64,000 bases of DNA from Acridotheres tristis (GCA_037013685.1 CM072919.1:31661435-31725434); one strand, 5' to 3'; shown: positions 49,726-63,381, counted from the first letter of the stretch. The notes: a model not told the origin generated them from the letters alone. Made by a program: numbers and translations.

Positions 49726-49920
49726 ATCATAGAATCATAGAATGGTTTGGATTGGAAGAGATCTTAAAGACCATCCAGTTCCAACTCTCCTGCCATGTGA
49801 AGGGACGCCTTCCACTTAACTAGATTGTTCAGCCTGGCCTTGAATGCTTCTGGGAATGAGGCATACACAACTCTGGACGGCCTGTGCCAGTGCCTTGCCA
49901 CCGTCACAGTACAGAAGAGG
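49726..49920 (-). mobile_element. CR1 LINE 3'-end fragment
   Basis: Starts with the complement of two terminal octamers (ATAGAATCATAGAATGG) and follows the youngest-looking CR1 3' region in the window to the CACCGTCACAGTACAGAA phrase. 5'-truncated near 49920. The following bases to about 50050 are not clearly CR1. Confidence 0.9.
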
Positions 49921-50284
49921 AATGAAGCCACACCTCAGCTGCTTCTTACAGAACTCCCATTCAGCTCTTTCTTCAGCCTTGTTTCCCTCCCCCAAATGCA
50001 CTTGCGTACCTCCACATTCTTATTAAATTGTAGGGCCCAGATCTGCGCAGTTTCACTCAAGGTGAAATAACACCAATTGTGTTCACATAATAGGTGAAAA
50101 AATTCCTACAACTAAGGTTACTACCCCATGCCTTTTCTTCGTAACATAACGTTTCCATCTGCACACTTCTACTGATCTTGGGTTTTATTCTATGTTAGCC
50201 ACTTTTAAGGAGTTTTCATGAGTTTTCAATAGATAATGCCAATTTTATGAAGAAAAGGAAAATGATGATTTGATGACAAGGGCA

Positions 50285-50960
50285 TTTTATCATAGGAGAA
50301 CAGAATTGGCAGTCAACCATCAGGATCATGAAGTACGACTTCTGGCCCTGCACAGCACATCCCCAAGAACAAGACCATCAGCCTGAGAGAGCTGTCCAAA
50401 TGCTTCTTGAACTCTGTCACGTTTGGTGCTGTGACCACTTCCCTGGGGAGCCTGTTCCAGTGCTCAACCACCCTCTGGGAGAAAAGTTTTTTCCTGATAT
50501 CTAATGTAAACCTCCCCTGACTTAGTTTCAGACCATTTCCTCAAGTCCTATAACAGTTCACCAGAAAGAAGAGAACAGTACCTGCCCCTCCTCTTCCCCT
50601 CACAAGGAATCTGTAACTGCAGTGAGATCTTTCCTCAGTCTCCTCCAGCTGAACAGACCAAGTGACCTCAGCCATTCCTCATTCAGCTTCACCTTTGGCA
50701 TCTTCATGGACCTCTTCTAAATGCTCTCTTCATACTTCAACATCTTTCTTGTACTGTGTCACCCAGACCTGCCCCCAGCACTGGAGGTGAGGCTGCCCCA
50801 GCTCAGAGCAGAGCAGGACAATCCCCTCCCTTGCCTGGCTGTGATGCTGTGTCTGATGCCCCCAGGACAGGGTTGACCCTACTGGCTGCCAGGGCACTGC
50901 TGGCTCATGTTCAGCTTGCCACAGACCAGGAACCTCAGGTAACTTTCTGCAGGACTGCTT
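50285..50960 (-). mobile_element. CR1 LINE, 3' UTR and C-terminal ORF2
   Basis: The complement of a CR1 subfamily whose 3' region carries the phrases CTTCTTGAACTCTGTCA, GTGCTGTGACCACTTCCC and CTCAGTCTCCTCCAGCTGAA. The terminal octamers are decayed. It continues to about 50960, where it is 5'-truncated. The part 50756-50925 is about 95% identical to the inverted copy at 62462-62628, although their adjoining parts are only about 80% alike. Coding capacity is lost. Confidence 0.9.
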
Positions 50961-53314
50961 AAGAACATGAAACAGGTTGTAATGTGTTCAAGAATACAGT
51001 TCCTCCTAGCTCAAGATCCATCTCTGTCAATGCACAAAACCAGATACTTAAGATATGGTTCTGGTATACACAATTCAAGATTGCTGGAAGCACAACTGAG
51101 AAAAACAGCCAACCCCTGCAAAATTGCTTCTAGGAGACAATGTCATTCATCTTAGACAGGAAACAAAATAACAGTGTTCACCTTTGCAGTTCAGGATGGA
51201 ATTATGGAATCACCACATCAAGAAACATGGGAAGGGAGTAGAAGAAAGATCAATTAAAAATGAATGGTTTGCATGATTCAAATTATTCAGGGAACATGTG
51301 GAGCATAAAGGCAATAACAAGCTTGTAAACAGTAGAGGAAGCTAAGGTGCATACAGATTTTGTATTCTAGGGTAGTGGGCTCTCCTAAGTAGTGCAGTAA
51401 TGTGAAGGTGAATCAGGACTAAAGCCTTGTAATTCAAAAAAGATTTCCTGAAGCATGGCTTTAACAGATTTTAAGATTCTCGGTGGGCCCATAACACATG
51501 AAGACAGCAGCCAAATTTGTCACTGTGTTGTTAAATCAACAGTTGAATCACAGCAAGATCAGGAATGCATCTGTAATGCAGTACTGACAGTAAAAAGGTG
51601 CAGAAACGGGCTGGCATCATCTGACTTTTTGCTTCTCATGTCAAGATCTGTTCATAGGGAAAACAACCTTGACCCAAAAAAGGTGATGTCACTTAGACTT
51701 TATGGGACTTGAAATACAGGTGCATGTAGCATTGCAAGACAATATTTTGATATTCTATGCGACAATGTTTACTTTTGAAAGCCCCCAGTACTATGTGAGG
51801 AGACAATCATTACATGACAGAATAGTTGCTATGGACCTTTATCATCAATATAAGGAAATGTGGTTGTGAAATGGACACATAAATAGATAGCACTTGCAAA
51901 CTCTAAGCAGAGTGCACAACATAGCATGTGGGACTGCCAAAATGGATTCAGCTCAGCCCTGCTGTTCTTATGAAAGAACAGTGTTCACAAAAATGGGAAG
52001 GAAGCTCAGTATTTTTACCCACCACTATTTTCAGTAGTTGTGTTTGGTGAACAAGAAATGGCAATAATGGAATCATACAGTAGTCACACCGTTTTTTAAA
52101 GGAAATACACCCATTAGAGTAATAGATGTTTTATTAGAAAATAAAACAAAACAAAAGAGAATAAATTCTTCAGGCAATAGACTGATCTCTAATTATGTAT
52201 CAGAATTTGATTCTGTAGATTGTACACCATTTAGTCTTGAAATTATTTTGTTGTAATCTGGAGAAGTGGATATTTAATTACGTTCTTAAAATGGAAGAAC
52301 ACTAAGAGGAAAAATTGAAAAACTATGTCTAAAACGTGGTTATTCTAACATATTAGTATCAAATTAGTATCCTAATCATGGTCATGTTGGCTACTCTGAA
52401 TCTAGGATTTTACCTTTTTTTTCATGAATGAAAATCCTAATAGCTTTGTTTCATTTCAGAGGATGAAAAAAGTGCTTCAACTTAGAGCTTTTTATGAAAT
52501 CACATTCTTGGGAACTAGCTATTTTTTTCTAAGGCTTTGCATTGATTCAAGGCTGCTGAATAACACCTGCAAAAGAAGTTGCTACTTATTACCAACAATT
52601 GAGAATGTACTACTTGATTTATCCAGGGAGCTGTAGTGACAGAAAAGTGGAAATCTACTCCATTTGATAAAAGATCCACTAAAGACTCAGTAAGAGACAG
52701 TGAATATACTTAAAAGAAATATTCTTTGCTCATTGGAAAAAAAATCATCACATCAGGTAGGTTTGTTCATAAGTTTCAGAAAGCATCATGAGAAAGCCAT
52801 TGCTGAAAGTATCCAGCTGACCAAAATGCCTGTTATTTAACTGTCAAAGCTGTCAGGTGAAAATGAGGCCTTTTGCCTCAAATCACCTGGAAAGTCTCAA
52901 TATGGTGACCAAGATCACATTCTGGCTTACTACAGAAATGCCATTCCCTTCCAAAAACATGAGATAGACTTTCATGGGAGACTGTACATAGTAAAAAAAA
53001 AACTATGAGATGATAGATAAAGGCAATGTAGATGGAGGAGGTATCCTATATGTCAGAAAGCATTTCAGTAGTTCTAATGCTCTGACAGTATCTTACATAA
53101 CCATAAAATAGACTAGACCATAAATTTAGATTCTGCCTTGTGTACCTAAAGAGATACAATTATACTAAAATAAATAAATAATAAATTTAAGATTAGCAAA
53201 GAAATGTAGCATCCCAGTAAAAAAGAGGGGAAAAACTCTGAATCGATGATAACAAATAGATTTGGTTTGCCATCTGAAAAACTGTCCTGGAGTAACTTGT
53301 GTTTCCTGCCAAAT
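50961..53314. other. AT-rich non-coding stretch, nothing assigned
   Basis: No gene or transposon recognised in 2.3 kb. The 86-codon frame at 51455-51712 has no family resemblance. Confidence 0.55.
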
Positions 53315-53454
53315 TTGCCCTAAACCAGGACAAATACATATGAGGATGTGGCAAAAAAACTGAAGTGTACTAAAACATAGAATATTGCCCTAAACCAGAA
53401 CAAATACATAAAAGGATGTGGCAAAAAAACCAAAATGTACTGAAACATAGAATG
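53315..53454. repeat. Two tandem copies of a 70-bp unit
   Basis: 53315-53384 and 53385-53454 both begin TTGCCCTAAACCAG and end AACATAGAAT plus one base. They differ at about nine positions, so the duplication is not recent. Not a known transposon. Confidence 0.9.
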
Positions 53455-54731
53455 CATTCTACCACCATCTGGATTAAGAACATTAAAACAAAGTTACAAA
53501 AATGAACATATGGTGGTGTAGCCAGACAGCTTTAGTCACTCTGAGAACGTCATCTGTTAGTCTTTCCTATAAGAGCTAGAAGAAAACTAAGCAGCATAGA
53601 AAATATAACACTGCAAAGAATAGAACTTAAACCAAGTAAATTCAAATTTCCTAGGAATCGCAGTTACGTAAATACAGGTAAATTTTTTAATCACGTATTG
53701 GAGGATGACCAGAACTTACAAGCTTCAGAAGAAAGACAATAACACTTATTACCCTGAGTGTGAAAAAAAAATTCAAAAGAAAAACTAGAATAACAAAAAG
53801 TATAAATAAAACATTCATCAGTCTGTCAGAAATTTTAAGATGGCATCCAGCAACCAATTATTCAAACCACAAAATGTGGTAAATAGCTTCTCTCAGTACA
53901 ACATTGCACCTGGACAAAGAGTTCTTCTTTTCTTCTTATGTGATATGCGAACCAAAGTAATTATCAACCCTGTAGAAGCCATGTGACAAACTGATAATTC
54001 TAATCATGTGCATTTATCTTCTAAAAATAAATCCACTATATCCATATCTTAATTTCAACCTACAACATCGGGTACAGGTAGAAGTTTTTTGAAAAATTCC
54101 CTAGTGCTGCTTTTTATCTCTATGGGAAATTTTAAGTTATTTTACTTTTCAGTAAACCGTCATAATGTAATGTCTTATTGACAATATTATATCACCCAAA
54201 TTTCTATCAAGAGAAAATATTCTCCAAATTTAATCACAAGGTGAACAGGGTAATATGAAAGCTAAACAAGTCCAAGCAGATGATTTGGGCTTTAAGAAAT
54301 ACAGAATTTGCATTGAAAAAATCCACAAGTACACTTCCTTCCATTATATGCCTGGGACTTTGCAGGGACTACTTCTCACAACTAATCATTTTTATAAATA
54401 ACTTATATATAAAAGGAGATAGGAAAAAATTTGTTCAGAACCATCACAGGCACAAGGTAACTGAAGCTGATCTCAATTCACAACGTGGACTCTATCTATT
54501 CAGAATTGCTCCAGTGTCATTTTGCTGTACAATAAAAGAAGCCATTTTGCAATGATTCTGGCCATATGTCCACAGGAAGAGTAAAATGTTTCCTTTTTAG
54601 TCCTGGAAGCAACTGAGCTCCATCATCCCTGTCAGGGAATAAAAAGTGTGAGGAAGGTTTGCAAAGAATTACTAACTGGCAGCAGAGGAGATGCTGTCAG
54701 GAGAAGCTGGATGCAAAGGTCAAAGAATTAT
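53455..54731. other. AT-rich non-coding stretch, nothing assigned
   Basis: No supported gene or transposon. The 92-codon frame at 54280-54555 has no recognised motif. Confidence 0.5.
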
Positions 54732-54895
54732 ACAATCAGAGAATGAGCTAGATTGGAAAAGACCTTTGAGATCATCAAGTTCAACCTTTGATCTAACACT
54801 TCCTCATCAATTAAATCATGGTATTGAGTACCACATCCAGTCTTTTTTTAAGCATTTCCAGGAATGGTGACTCCACCACCACCCTGGGCAGTCAG
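54732..54895 (-). mobile_element. CR1 LINE 3'-end fragment
   Basis: The complement of a CR1 3' end: ACAATCAGAGAATG, then GATTGGAAAAGACCTTTGAG and ATCATCAAGTTCAACC, continuing to the GGTGACTCCACCACCACCCT phrase. 5'-truncated near 54895. Confidence 0.88.
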
Positions 54896-57800
54896 GGAGA
54901 GGAAGACAAGAGTCTTACTACTGTATTTCATCGGTAGAGCAGTTCAGGCATCTGAGTGCATGCAAGACTGAGAAATGACACTCATGGCCCTGCAACCCTT
55001 GGTGTAGGGCACAGAACAGTCACACAGCATCTCTTTGCGTTAACAAAATAATGTGGTTACCAGTCTCCATAGAGAGTTCTGGAAGCTGCTTTCTTTCTTT
55101 GCAAGGACTCTGATATATCCTCTGGAAGACTGTAGCTAACTGCGAACTTATGGAAACATCCTGAGGTGACTAGTATGATTACTGTAGACAGTTCACTTCC
55201 TTTTTTGAATTTGACAGAAAGACATTTTTTCTGATTTTATTTCTATAGACTCTGCTTGAAATAAGAGCACTCTCTCAGGTTGTACTCCTCTTACCTAAAG
55301 CCTTGTGAAGGTGAATAAGTGCAACAAGAATGGGAAAAAGTAGATTCTGCTTTTTTTTTCATGGTTCCAAAAGGTCTCTTTAGAAAGTAAACTATACAGA
55401 AATCACCTGAAAATTCATGAACATTTGGAACTCCCTGGCAGCAGAAAAAAACTATAACCAGCCTCTGAAAGATCCTCTGCAGGAAAGGAGGGACAAATTG
55501 AACCGCTGTGGCCAGAGAATTTCCCAATGCTTCATTTTGCAGGAGCATTTAGGCCATTTGATAACAGAAGAATTTTTGCACAATGACATTCAACTGAAAA
55601 ATTGTGCTCTGGAGAGCGAGCTGGTATTCACCACTACACTAGAACTGTTCTATTGAAAGGCAGTTTAGACATGTCATGCTGTGAGTAGCCAATGTTTTGA
55701 AACTGTAGTTTCTATATCAGCTTGCAATATTTTAACAAAATGGCTCTCAGGAACAACATGGATATGAATATTCTGTGTTATTTTATGGAATAGATTTCTC
55801 TTACTGGCATTTTTTGCAATCATTATAAATACTAAAAATAACATCTCTGAGTTATCAGACGAGTGTATGAAAACTCAGACATGAACATGCTCAACGGTTT
55901 TCCCAATATTCTGATTTTTATTATTCCTCAAATCCTAGTCCTAATAATTTTTCAATTACTTGGGGATAGATTGCCATTTAAGGAAACAACAAAACGATAA
56001 ACTTTTCAGAATCAATATAAGTCAGCGCCTTTCTGAATTCAGTACAATAATAAACTCTGTGAATCAGCACAGCACTCTAAAAAATCTATTCTAAGCTTAA
56101 GCATTATTTGAAATAGTAGTGTTGAAAATTCAGAGAAAGTCAAAATAAAGGTGAGGGTAGGTAATGGCCAGATACATAAATTCTAAGAGTGGTGTTCATT
56201 TATTTTCCTAAAAGGGTGTATGGTTATTTAGATTACAAAGATATTATGCTGTTCTACCAGAAGAGGTTGTTTAGGAAGAACAAATGAGAATGAACAAGAA
56301 GACAATTTCTAATTGGATGAGAGTCTACTTGTCATTACTTATTAGATAAGCATGAATGAAAAATTAAATACAGATGTTTGTACACATGCGTGTCTGATGA
56401 CTTGACAGTGAATTGAGAAACTACTTCCAGAGTAATTCTAGCCTAGGAAGAATAAAGCACTGTGAGCCACTGACTCAGTCTTCAAACATGTCAGTTTCTT
56501 ATGTGCAAAACTTTCAGCAGTTTCTTAACTGTGCAAAAATTCCCAATTTCCCTTTTTGAACACAGCATATTTGCCTGCATAAAAACTGTTATGCCCTGTA
56601 TATGCCAAATTTTCCCACAGATGTGAATGTAAATTTAAATCTTGCTTTACACCAGCAAAGTCACTAATAAGGTAAGTACATTTCTTGAAAGCAGCGAAGT
56701 TAAAGGTCGCCATTATCACAGAAACATTCCCTGGAGTTTTTCATCTATTTTGAGAGGATTTTAATGTATTTTACTAAGTTTGTTCTTTGAAATCTCTTTA
56801 TGTTAGCCTCTGCCAGACTCTGTTACTTCACTGAAGAATATTTCATCCTTAGTTACTGCAGTATAGTCATATATAAAACATATACATTTTTTCTGTATAA
56901 TACCGAGTAACTTCACGTTTTTATTAAATTCTGCAGTTTATTTCTGTCCTTTTTCCCAACTGTGAATTATTTGTCACGTCAGTAGAGAAAGTTTTCATTT
57001 TCAATGTCTCTTCTCTTTCAGAAATCAGCATGGGCTTAGTAAAATAAGAAATAACTAGTGGTGTTAACAGTTATCGCTGAACATGCACTGAAAGATGAAC
57101 ATAAAAGACAAAGTTGCAGACATACAATGTTCCACCAGCAAGAGTCAAATCCTGTTCCCATTAAAACCTGTTGAAATATTGTCATTGAGAGAGCTTGAAA
57201 AAGAAAAATACTCAAGAAGTAATCTGATTAGTTAGAAGCTTTATTTTTCTACATGCAGAGATTTTAAATTTTTGCCCCTTCCTAAATTTGACCATCATAA
57301 TTGGGGGGGGTATTCATTTTTATATTACCTTTTTAATTAAGCTAAAACCTGGCCCAAGGCTGGTTAGGTTATTGTGAGGGTTGAATATTTAATCTTGTTA
57401 AAATAGCTGTAGAAGCAAAATTAGAAGGGGGGTGTGAAGTTATGCAACTATTCTAATTAGGCAATTTTTTTATGTTTTGGTTCCTGGAATATTTTGTAAG
57501 ATTTCAATAAGATCTTTGGTTTCTTGTTACCATGATTTGCACAAAGTCTGTCCTATTGATTGCTTCTAGATCAGAATAAAGTTCTTTGAAATTAACATCT
57601 TTCATTACCTCTTCTTGGAAATTGTTACATGCCTTTTCCCCAGATAAAGCAAAGAAAATTCTGTAAATCAAAACTTTCTTATTTTTCATTTCATAATAAA
57701 TTTCCTTTTGTTGGAAAATGAAAGCATAATGATAAAATTAAGCAACTCTGTGGAGAGGCAAAATAAGTCTCTAGGGTCTGAATATTTGCTGGTCCTGAAA

Positions 57801-60032
57801 TTATTTTTCATATTTTTCATTTTTCATCCCAAAAAGTCACCCAACATGGTATTGATTTAAATTATTGTTTGTATGGGTTTTTATTTGCTTTTTATTAGTT
57901 TGAAATACATTTGGAAATCCATTATTCAAGGAAACCCATCTGAAGTTGCTGCTTTTTTGATTTATTTTTTGATGGACATACAGTAAAAGGAGTTCTGTTC
58001 CGTTATAAGAGATATTTTTAAACATAAATCAATTTTCTGGTCATTATCATAAGCGGTGGTTAATGTGATTTTTTGGACACACAAAGAGTAGGTTTTTGTT
58101 GTTCTTTTAAGAAGCTGTCAGGCTATCAAGAGAATTGCATTGCATTTAGCAACCTTTGTCACAGCCACCAATGATAGATCTTTCCTCTCTTTTGCCAAAA
58201 ATGAGCGAAATTCTGAATTATGTGTCACTATATTAGTTGAAGAATCAACTTTCTGTTGTCCTCAGTGTTCCAGCACTTCCAAGTATAATGGTCAGAAATA
58301 AGGACAAACAAAATCCTTGAGAAATATTCTAATGGAAAAAGTTATTTGTGTAGAACTGAAAATTTCCAAACATTCCAGTTACTCCTATAAAAACTGGGGT
58401 AAAAATTGTACAAAATGAAGAGAGAATATTTGTACTGGATTCAAATGCATCCACTGGGTTAGCCTTTTTCAACCAGCTCTGAGTTATTAACTGCAAATTA
58501 CAATCCCACTAGTGGCAATGATATTGTTCTGTCTTCTCTGCAGGGGTTATTAGTACTTCTGTGTCAATAGTAGTTGTTGCATAGAATATCACTAAGCAGG
58601 TTCTGGTGAAACAAATGAGGGAGGAATTGTGTACATCCACAAAAGGCAGGCAAGTCTAAAGAGAGCAGATGGATTATTTCCTTTAAGCTTAACCACTAGA
58701 ACTGCTAAAGCAGAATGATTTCACAAGAAAGATCTGAGCTTTTCCTCCTGGTAGGCTCCCTTATCATGTACAGACAAGCTACTTTGAAGACTTAGATGGA
58801 AAAAGATTGCTGTTTACAAAGTGTTAGGAGATGCTGCAGCACATAAGAAGAAAAACATTTTCTGAGGACGTGACTGAGATGTGGGTGAAAACAGGACAAA
58901 TATGTGAAATGTGGTTAATATGTATAAAGTTTAAAATATGTGAAAGGATTTTTAAGAGTAAAGAATCAATGAGAAAAGTCAGAAATAAGGGGAAAGATGC
59001 TTTCTTAGCAGTGCTTTTGTCATTTCAACTCTAAATTTACAATTCTACTCATAATTCTTTTATGAAGAAAATGTGAAATATACTTCTGAGGAAGAAGAAA
59101 AGAAGCCTTAAAAGTACACTTGCTACATAGTTTGACATTTAAATTACTGTATTTTCTTCACTCATGTATTTTAAGCCTGTATGAATGACAGAAAGATGTA
59201 ACAGAGTTAAAAGATGAATAGGTGATCTGAAGATAGTTATTCTGGAAGATATTTAATATCATCTGCTCTCACATCTGTAAACAGATGTGGATTATTTGCT
59301 GTATTTTACCATGATGTTAGAAAAGTTTTCTACACACACCACCTTCTTGGATATGGATGAGCTTGTGAAAGCTGACAAGAGGTTGATGCACCCCTTATAT
59401 TTTGCATTTGTCTTTTATGTTTAAAGTCTGGGAGGTCACCAGCTTATAAATATCCTAGTAATAAGGTCTGCAGCTGAGGTGTTCTACAGAACAGGTTGGA
59501 GTCCGAAAGTTTCATCCAGCTTTGCTGGACAAATCTGGAGGGTTTATTTATATATTTGCTTTCCTTATTGTTTTTCAAAGATTCAGGGTGCTGGGGGGGG
59601 GTTTATGCTAGAGAAAAACCTCTGGCTTTCTGTTCTCCTACAGGATAAGTTTAGACCACGGGTCAGAATGATTTTTTTTCAGGTTAATGGGTTTGCTGTT
59701 TTACTGTTTTGTTTTTCTCTCACTCATTGATACTCCGTGTTTAACTCTGGTCTCATAAGCACACTGACATTTTTCAAACAAGAATGAACAATAAAAAGTG
59801 AATTTTATACTTTGTGGGAATGTCAGGACAACTGCAAAGATAATACCACAGACTTTTTACTATATCAGTCTCCTAGGCAGTCTAATTCAATAAGGAAGTT
59901 TTTGTCCTTTGAAGTTGTTCCCTCATTCTATATTAAGACCTATCCACATAAAGACAAGGCTGCTAATACAACAAACAGGTGTTTGTAGCCACCCCTTCTA
60001 CCTCAGCTTGACAGCAGAGTCCAGATTGCTGT
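54896..60032. other. AT-rich non-coding stretch, nothing assigned
   Basis: No exon or transposon supported. 57,290-57,490 and 58,130-58,230 have complex repeat-poor sequence of the sort often found in conserved non-coding elements (inference only). An 80-codon frame at 55417-55656 does not resemble a known protein. G runs lie at about 57303-57310 and 59593-59601. Confidence 0.5.
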
Positions 60033-60130
60033 AAGCAACCCGATCTAGTTGGAGGTATGCCTACCCACGAGGGGCACTTGGACTAGGTGCCCTTTAAAAT
60101 CCCTTCCAACCCAGACCATTCTGTGATTCT
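60033..60130 (+). mobile_element. CR1 LINE 3'-end fragment
   Basis: Sense-strand CR1 terminus: AAGCAACCCGATCTAGTTGG, AATCCCTTCCAACCCAGACC, then CATTCTGTGATTCT with the terminal octamers. About 100 bases; strongly 5'-truncated. Confidence 0.9.
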
Positions 60131-61997
60131 CTCCCTTTCATTTGGGCACTAACCAAAATCACCTCTTCTCAAAGCTGATTCACTTCACCTACAATGAGTA
60201 TCATGCTGCCTCCTTGACAGAGGATGAGGATTGTAATAGCAGTGCACTGACCTTCAGCTCCTGTAAAGCGAAAAGGCAAGGCTTGCTGGGTAAGAAACAG
60301 ACTAAGTCTAGCTACTCCCTTTCAGAGGAGAGTTTAAACTCAAATAGCAGATAACATGGAATGTGGTTGAATTAAAAAGAAGGATGAGAAAAGAGATATT
60401 TCATGTGTCCTTGCGGACATGAAGGATTTAGCAGAACTTTTCTTAGCATCGCATGTATAGACAAAAGCCTTAATCCTTTCTGCAGTCCCGAAAGGTAAGT
60501 CTTTTACCTTCCTTCAGGTCTGTACCAGCTCTCCTGCATATGGCCCAGCATCAGCTCACCCATTGATTTTTAGATGATTTTTTGTTTCTATAAACATGGT
60601 GTAGTATCATGCCAGAAAAGCAATTAGCCTTCAGCAAGAGGGTTATTTGCTTCAATATTTGAGAGGATAGTCTTCTAATACAACTAAACCTATTTACTCT
60701 CAGGCACTCAGCTTCAGTTCCATTAATTTCAGTTTATTGTGACACTCTATAATTTATTCTTCCCAAGATTTACATGCATCTGCACTACCGTTAGTTGTAT
60801 TTGTTGTGCTATCAGCTTTAAACTTTTATAAATACCACAGAGAAGGCAAATAAAGAGTCAAGGAAAGTGGGTGATGTATGAAAGAGTATTAATATCTGTC
60901 TGAAAAGATGCACCAAATTTATTCAGGGAATACATCAGCTCCCATAAAATAACTGTTAAGGTTACCTTGGGTTTTGAGGTTTATTTCTGAACTGTATTGA
61001 TTCTGTACAATGTTGATAGTTCTTTAGGTATAAAAACTGATGTTACCATGAGAGTTATAACTTATGTGTCTCTCTCTGGTGCTTCTATCTAAATTCTGTG
61101 TACATTAAAGACACCATAACATCTAGTTATCACCCTCTGAGACTTTCAGTGAAGTTTCTCTGTGAGAAAGAAATGGCTTTTTTTCCCTAGGAGTGGGACA
61201 ATCCTTGATGTTGTGGCTCTCAGAATACCTATCTGGGTTGCCTTGCATGAAAGTGTCAAATAACATGAAAAGTGATATCTCCCAGTTCTATGTAATTTTT
61301 CTGATTCTGTTTTGAATATTTCCAGGAGATAGGAGGCAGGTAGGACTACAAAGGTGAGAGCAGATGATAGTCCTAAATGTTTTAAGCTACCAATACATGT
61401 CTAAGAACACGTGTCAGAACAGTCACTACGTAATTCAAATCCTTAAAAAAGGAAGTCAGATCATGCAACCTCTTACACCTCTCTTTTTCTTTTCTTTCTT
61501 TTTTCTTTTGTTTTAGTGTTACTAGAACAAAAGAGTGTGAAAAGGGAAAAAATAAGATAAAATGAGGCCAAGAAATCCTTAATATGAATAATAATGTACT
61601 TAAAAATGATTAGGAAATCTGTGTAGCTGTGAGCTTTTTTCTTGCACAGACTAGAAATTTAATTAAACTATGGGTCCAGCATTCCTTTTGCAAAAAACAC
61701 AGTTATGATTCTGCTAGCCGCAAATAAAAGTGTAATCTCTTTTCTTTTTTATTTTACTATGTACAACTGACTTGCTCTTTCAAAATTTGATTGGCTTCAT
61801 ACTGAAATCTCAATGAAGCAAGAAAAGCAGAGGGAAGTTAAACACAAGTAATGTCTTATCACCACATTTTTGAATATTTGAAAAAAGAATGAGCTTTCAA
61901 ACTGTCCGTATAGGTACGTGATCATCTTTCATACAAAAGGACTCCTGTTAAGTGTTTCAAAGCTCAAGTTCTTGTTCATACTTAGTTGTGTAATGTT
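60131..61997. other. AT-rich non-coding stretch, nothing assigned
   Basis: No gene or transposon recognised. A pyrimidine-rich run lies near 61478-61515. Confidence 0.5.
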
Positions 61998-63100
61998 TTT
62001 GGATTTCTGCAAAGCTTTTGATACTATCTCTCCGGGACACTTCTGGGCAAAATGTCCAGTCCACAGTTTGACAAATGCATCGTGTCATGGCTGAGAAGAC
62101 AGGTGCAAGGTGTTACAGTGAATGGGTTGACAACAGGCTTGACACCTGTCACTAGTGGGTTCTGCCATCCTTGGCCCTGTGCTCTTCAACATGTTCATAA
62201 AAGACTGAGATGCAGGACTAGAAGGGAAACTGAGCAAGTTTGCAATGACACTACAGTGGGAGGAGCCCTTTGAAGGAAGGGAGGACCTGCAGAAAGACCT
62301 TGACAAATTAGAGAGTTGGGCAATCATCAACCATATAAAGTTCAACAAAGGGAAAATGCTGGATTCTGCATCTGGAATGAGGGAATCCAGAATGTACGGA
62401 CAGAGCAGGGAATGAGATGATGGAAAGTTGTTCCATGGAAAGGGACCTGGGGATCCAAGCTGAACACGAGCCAGCAGTGCCCTGGCAGCCAAGAGGGTCA
62501 CCCCTGTCCTGGGGGCATCAGACACAGCATCATAGCTGGGCAAGGGAGGGGATTGTCCTGCTCTGTTCTGAGCTGGGGCAGCCTCACCTCCAGTGCTGGG
62601 GGCAGGTCTGGGTAACACAGTACAAAAAACCACTCAAATATGAAGAGAATATTCATAGGAGGACAATGAAGATGCTAAAGAGCCTTGAGGTGAAGCTGTA
62701 TGAGGAGTGTCTAAGGTCACTGAGTCTGTTCAGCCTGGAGGAGACTGAGGGGAGACCTCACAGTAGGTATAACTTCTTGTGAGGGGAAGAGGAGGGGCAG
62801 GCACTGATCTCTTCTTTCTGGTGACCTGTGACAGGACCTAAGGGAGTTGTCTGAAGTTGTGTCGGGGAGGTTTAGGTTGGATATTGGGAAAAGACTTTTC
62901 ACCAGCAGATGGCTGGACACTGGAACAGGCTCCCCAGAGAAGTGGTCACTGCACCAAGTCCAACAGAGCTCAAGAAGTGCTTGGACAATGCCCTCGGACA
63001 CATCATGATGTGATTCTGGGGATATGCTGTGCAGGGTCAGGAGTTGAAATCTATAATCCTTGTGAGTCCCTTCCACAGCTTTGTTTCTCTGTTTTTGTGT
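61998..63100 (+). mobile_element. CR1 LINE, RT domain to 3' end, dead copy
   Basis: Sense-strand CR1. RT motif A is still readable at 61999-62025 (LDFCKAFD, including the catalytic Asp). The motif C area at 62234-62250 reads through a one-base loss, so the FADD active site is destroyed. The C-terminal ORF2 follows, then the 3' region with GACTGAGGGGAGACCTCACA and GGAACAGGCTCCCCAGAGAA, ending in GTCCCTTCCACAGC near 63080. Terminal octamers are decayed. It belongs to the same subfamily as the inverted copy at 50285-50960. The 183-codon antisense frame (62085-62633) is a shadow. Confidence 0.9.
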
Positions 63101-63375
63101 CTCCAGGTAAAAATTAAACTACAATCTGTTCTATGCATAATTAAAATAATGAAAATTTTTAATTTCTTTTTTTCTTCTCTTAAAAAAATCCATATGCTTA
63201 GCTGCCTTCTTGTGCTATTTAACACAAACTGGTGAAGGATATTTCTTTTAGCATCATAACCTAGGAGATTGGCATCTGTGACCCAAAACAAAGCTGATTG
63301 CATAACAAATATTTGGAAAAATATGGCCTACTGCGAATTAAGGCCTGGATCTTCTCGATCACATTAAATGATAGT
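63101..63375. other. Unassigned spacer
   Basis: AT-rich; nothing recognised between the CR1 and the LTR. Confidence 0.5.
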
Positions 63376-63381
63376 GTAATT
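63376..63381. repeat. Target-site duplication, left copy (GTAATT)
   Basis: Exact 6-bp match to 63689-63694, adjoining TG...CA termini. Confidence 0.8.

Noticed and set aside
62085..62633. Longest open frame in the window (minus, 183 codons)
   Set aside because: It is antisense to a clear plus-strand CR1 ORF2 segment; composition shadow, not a gene.
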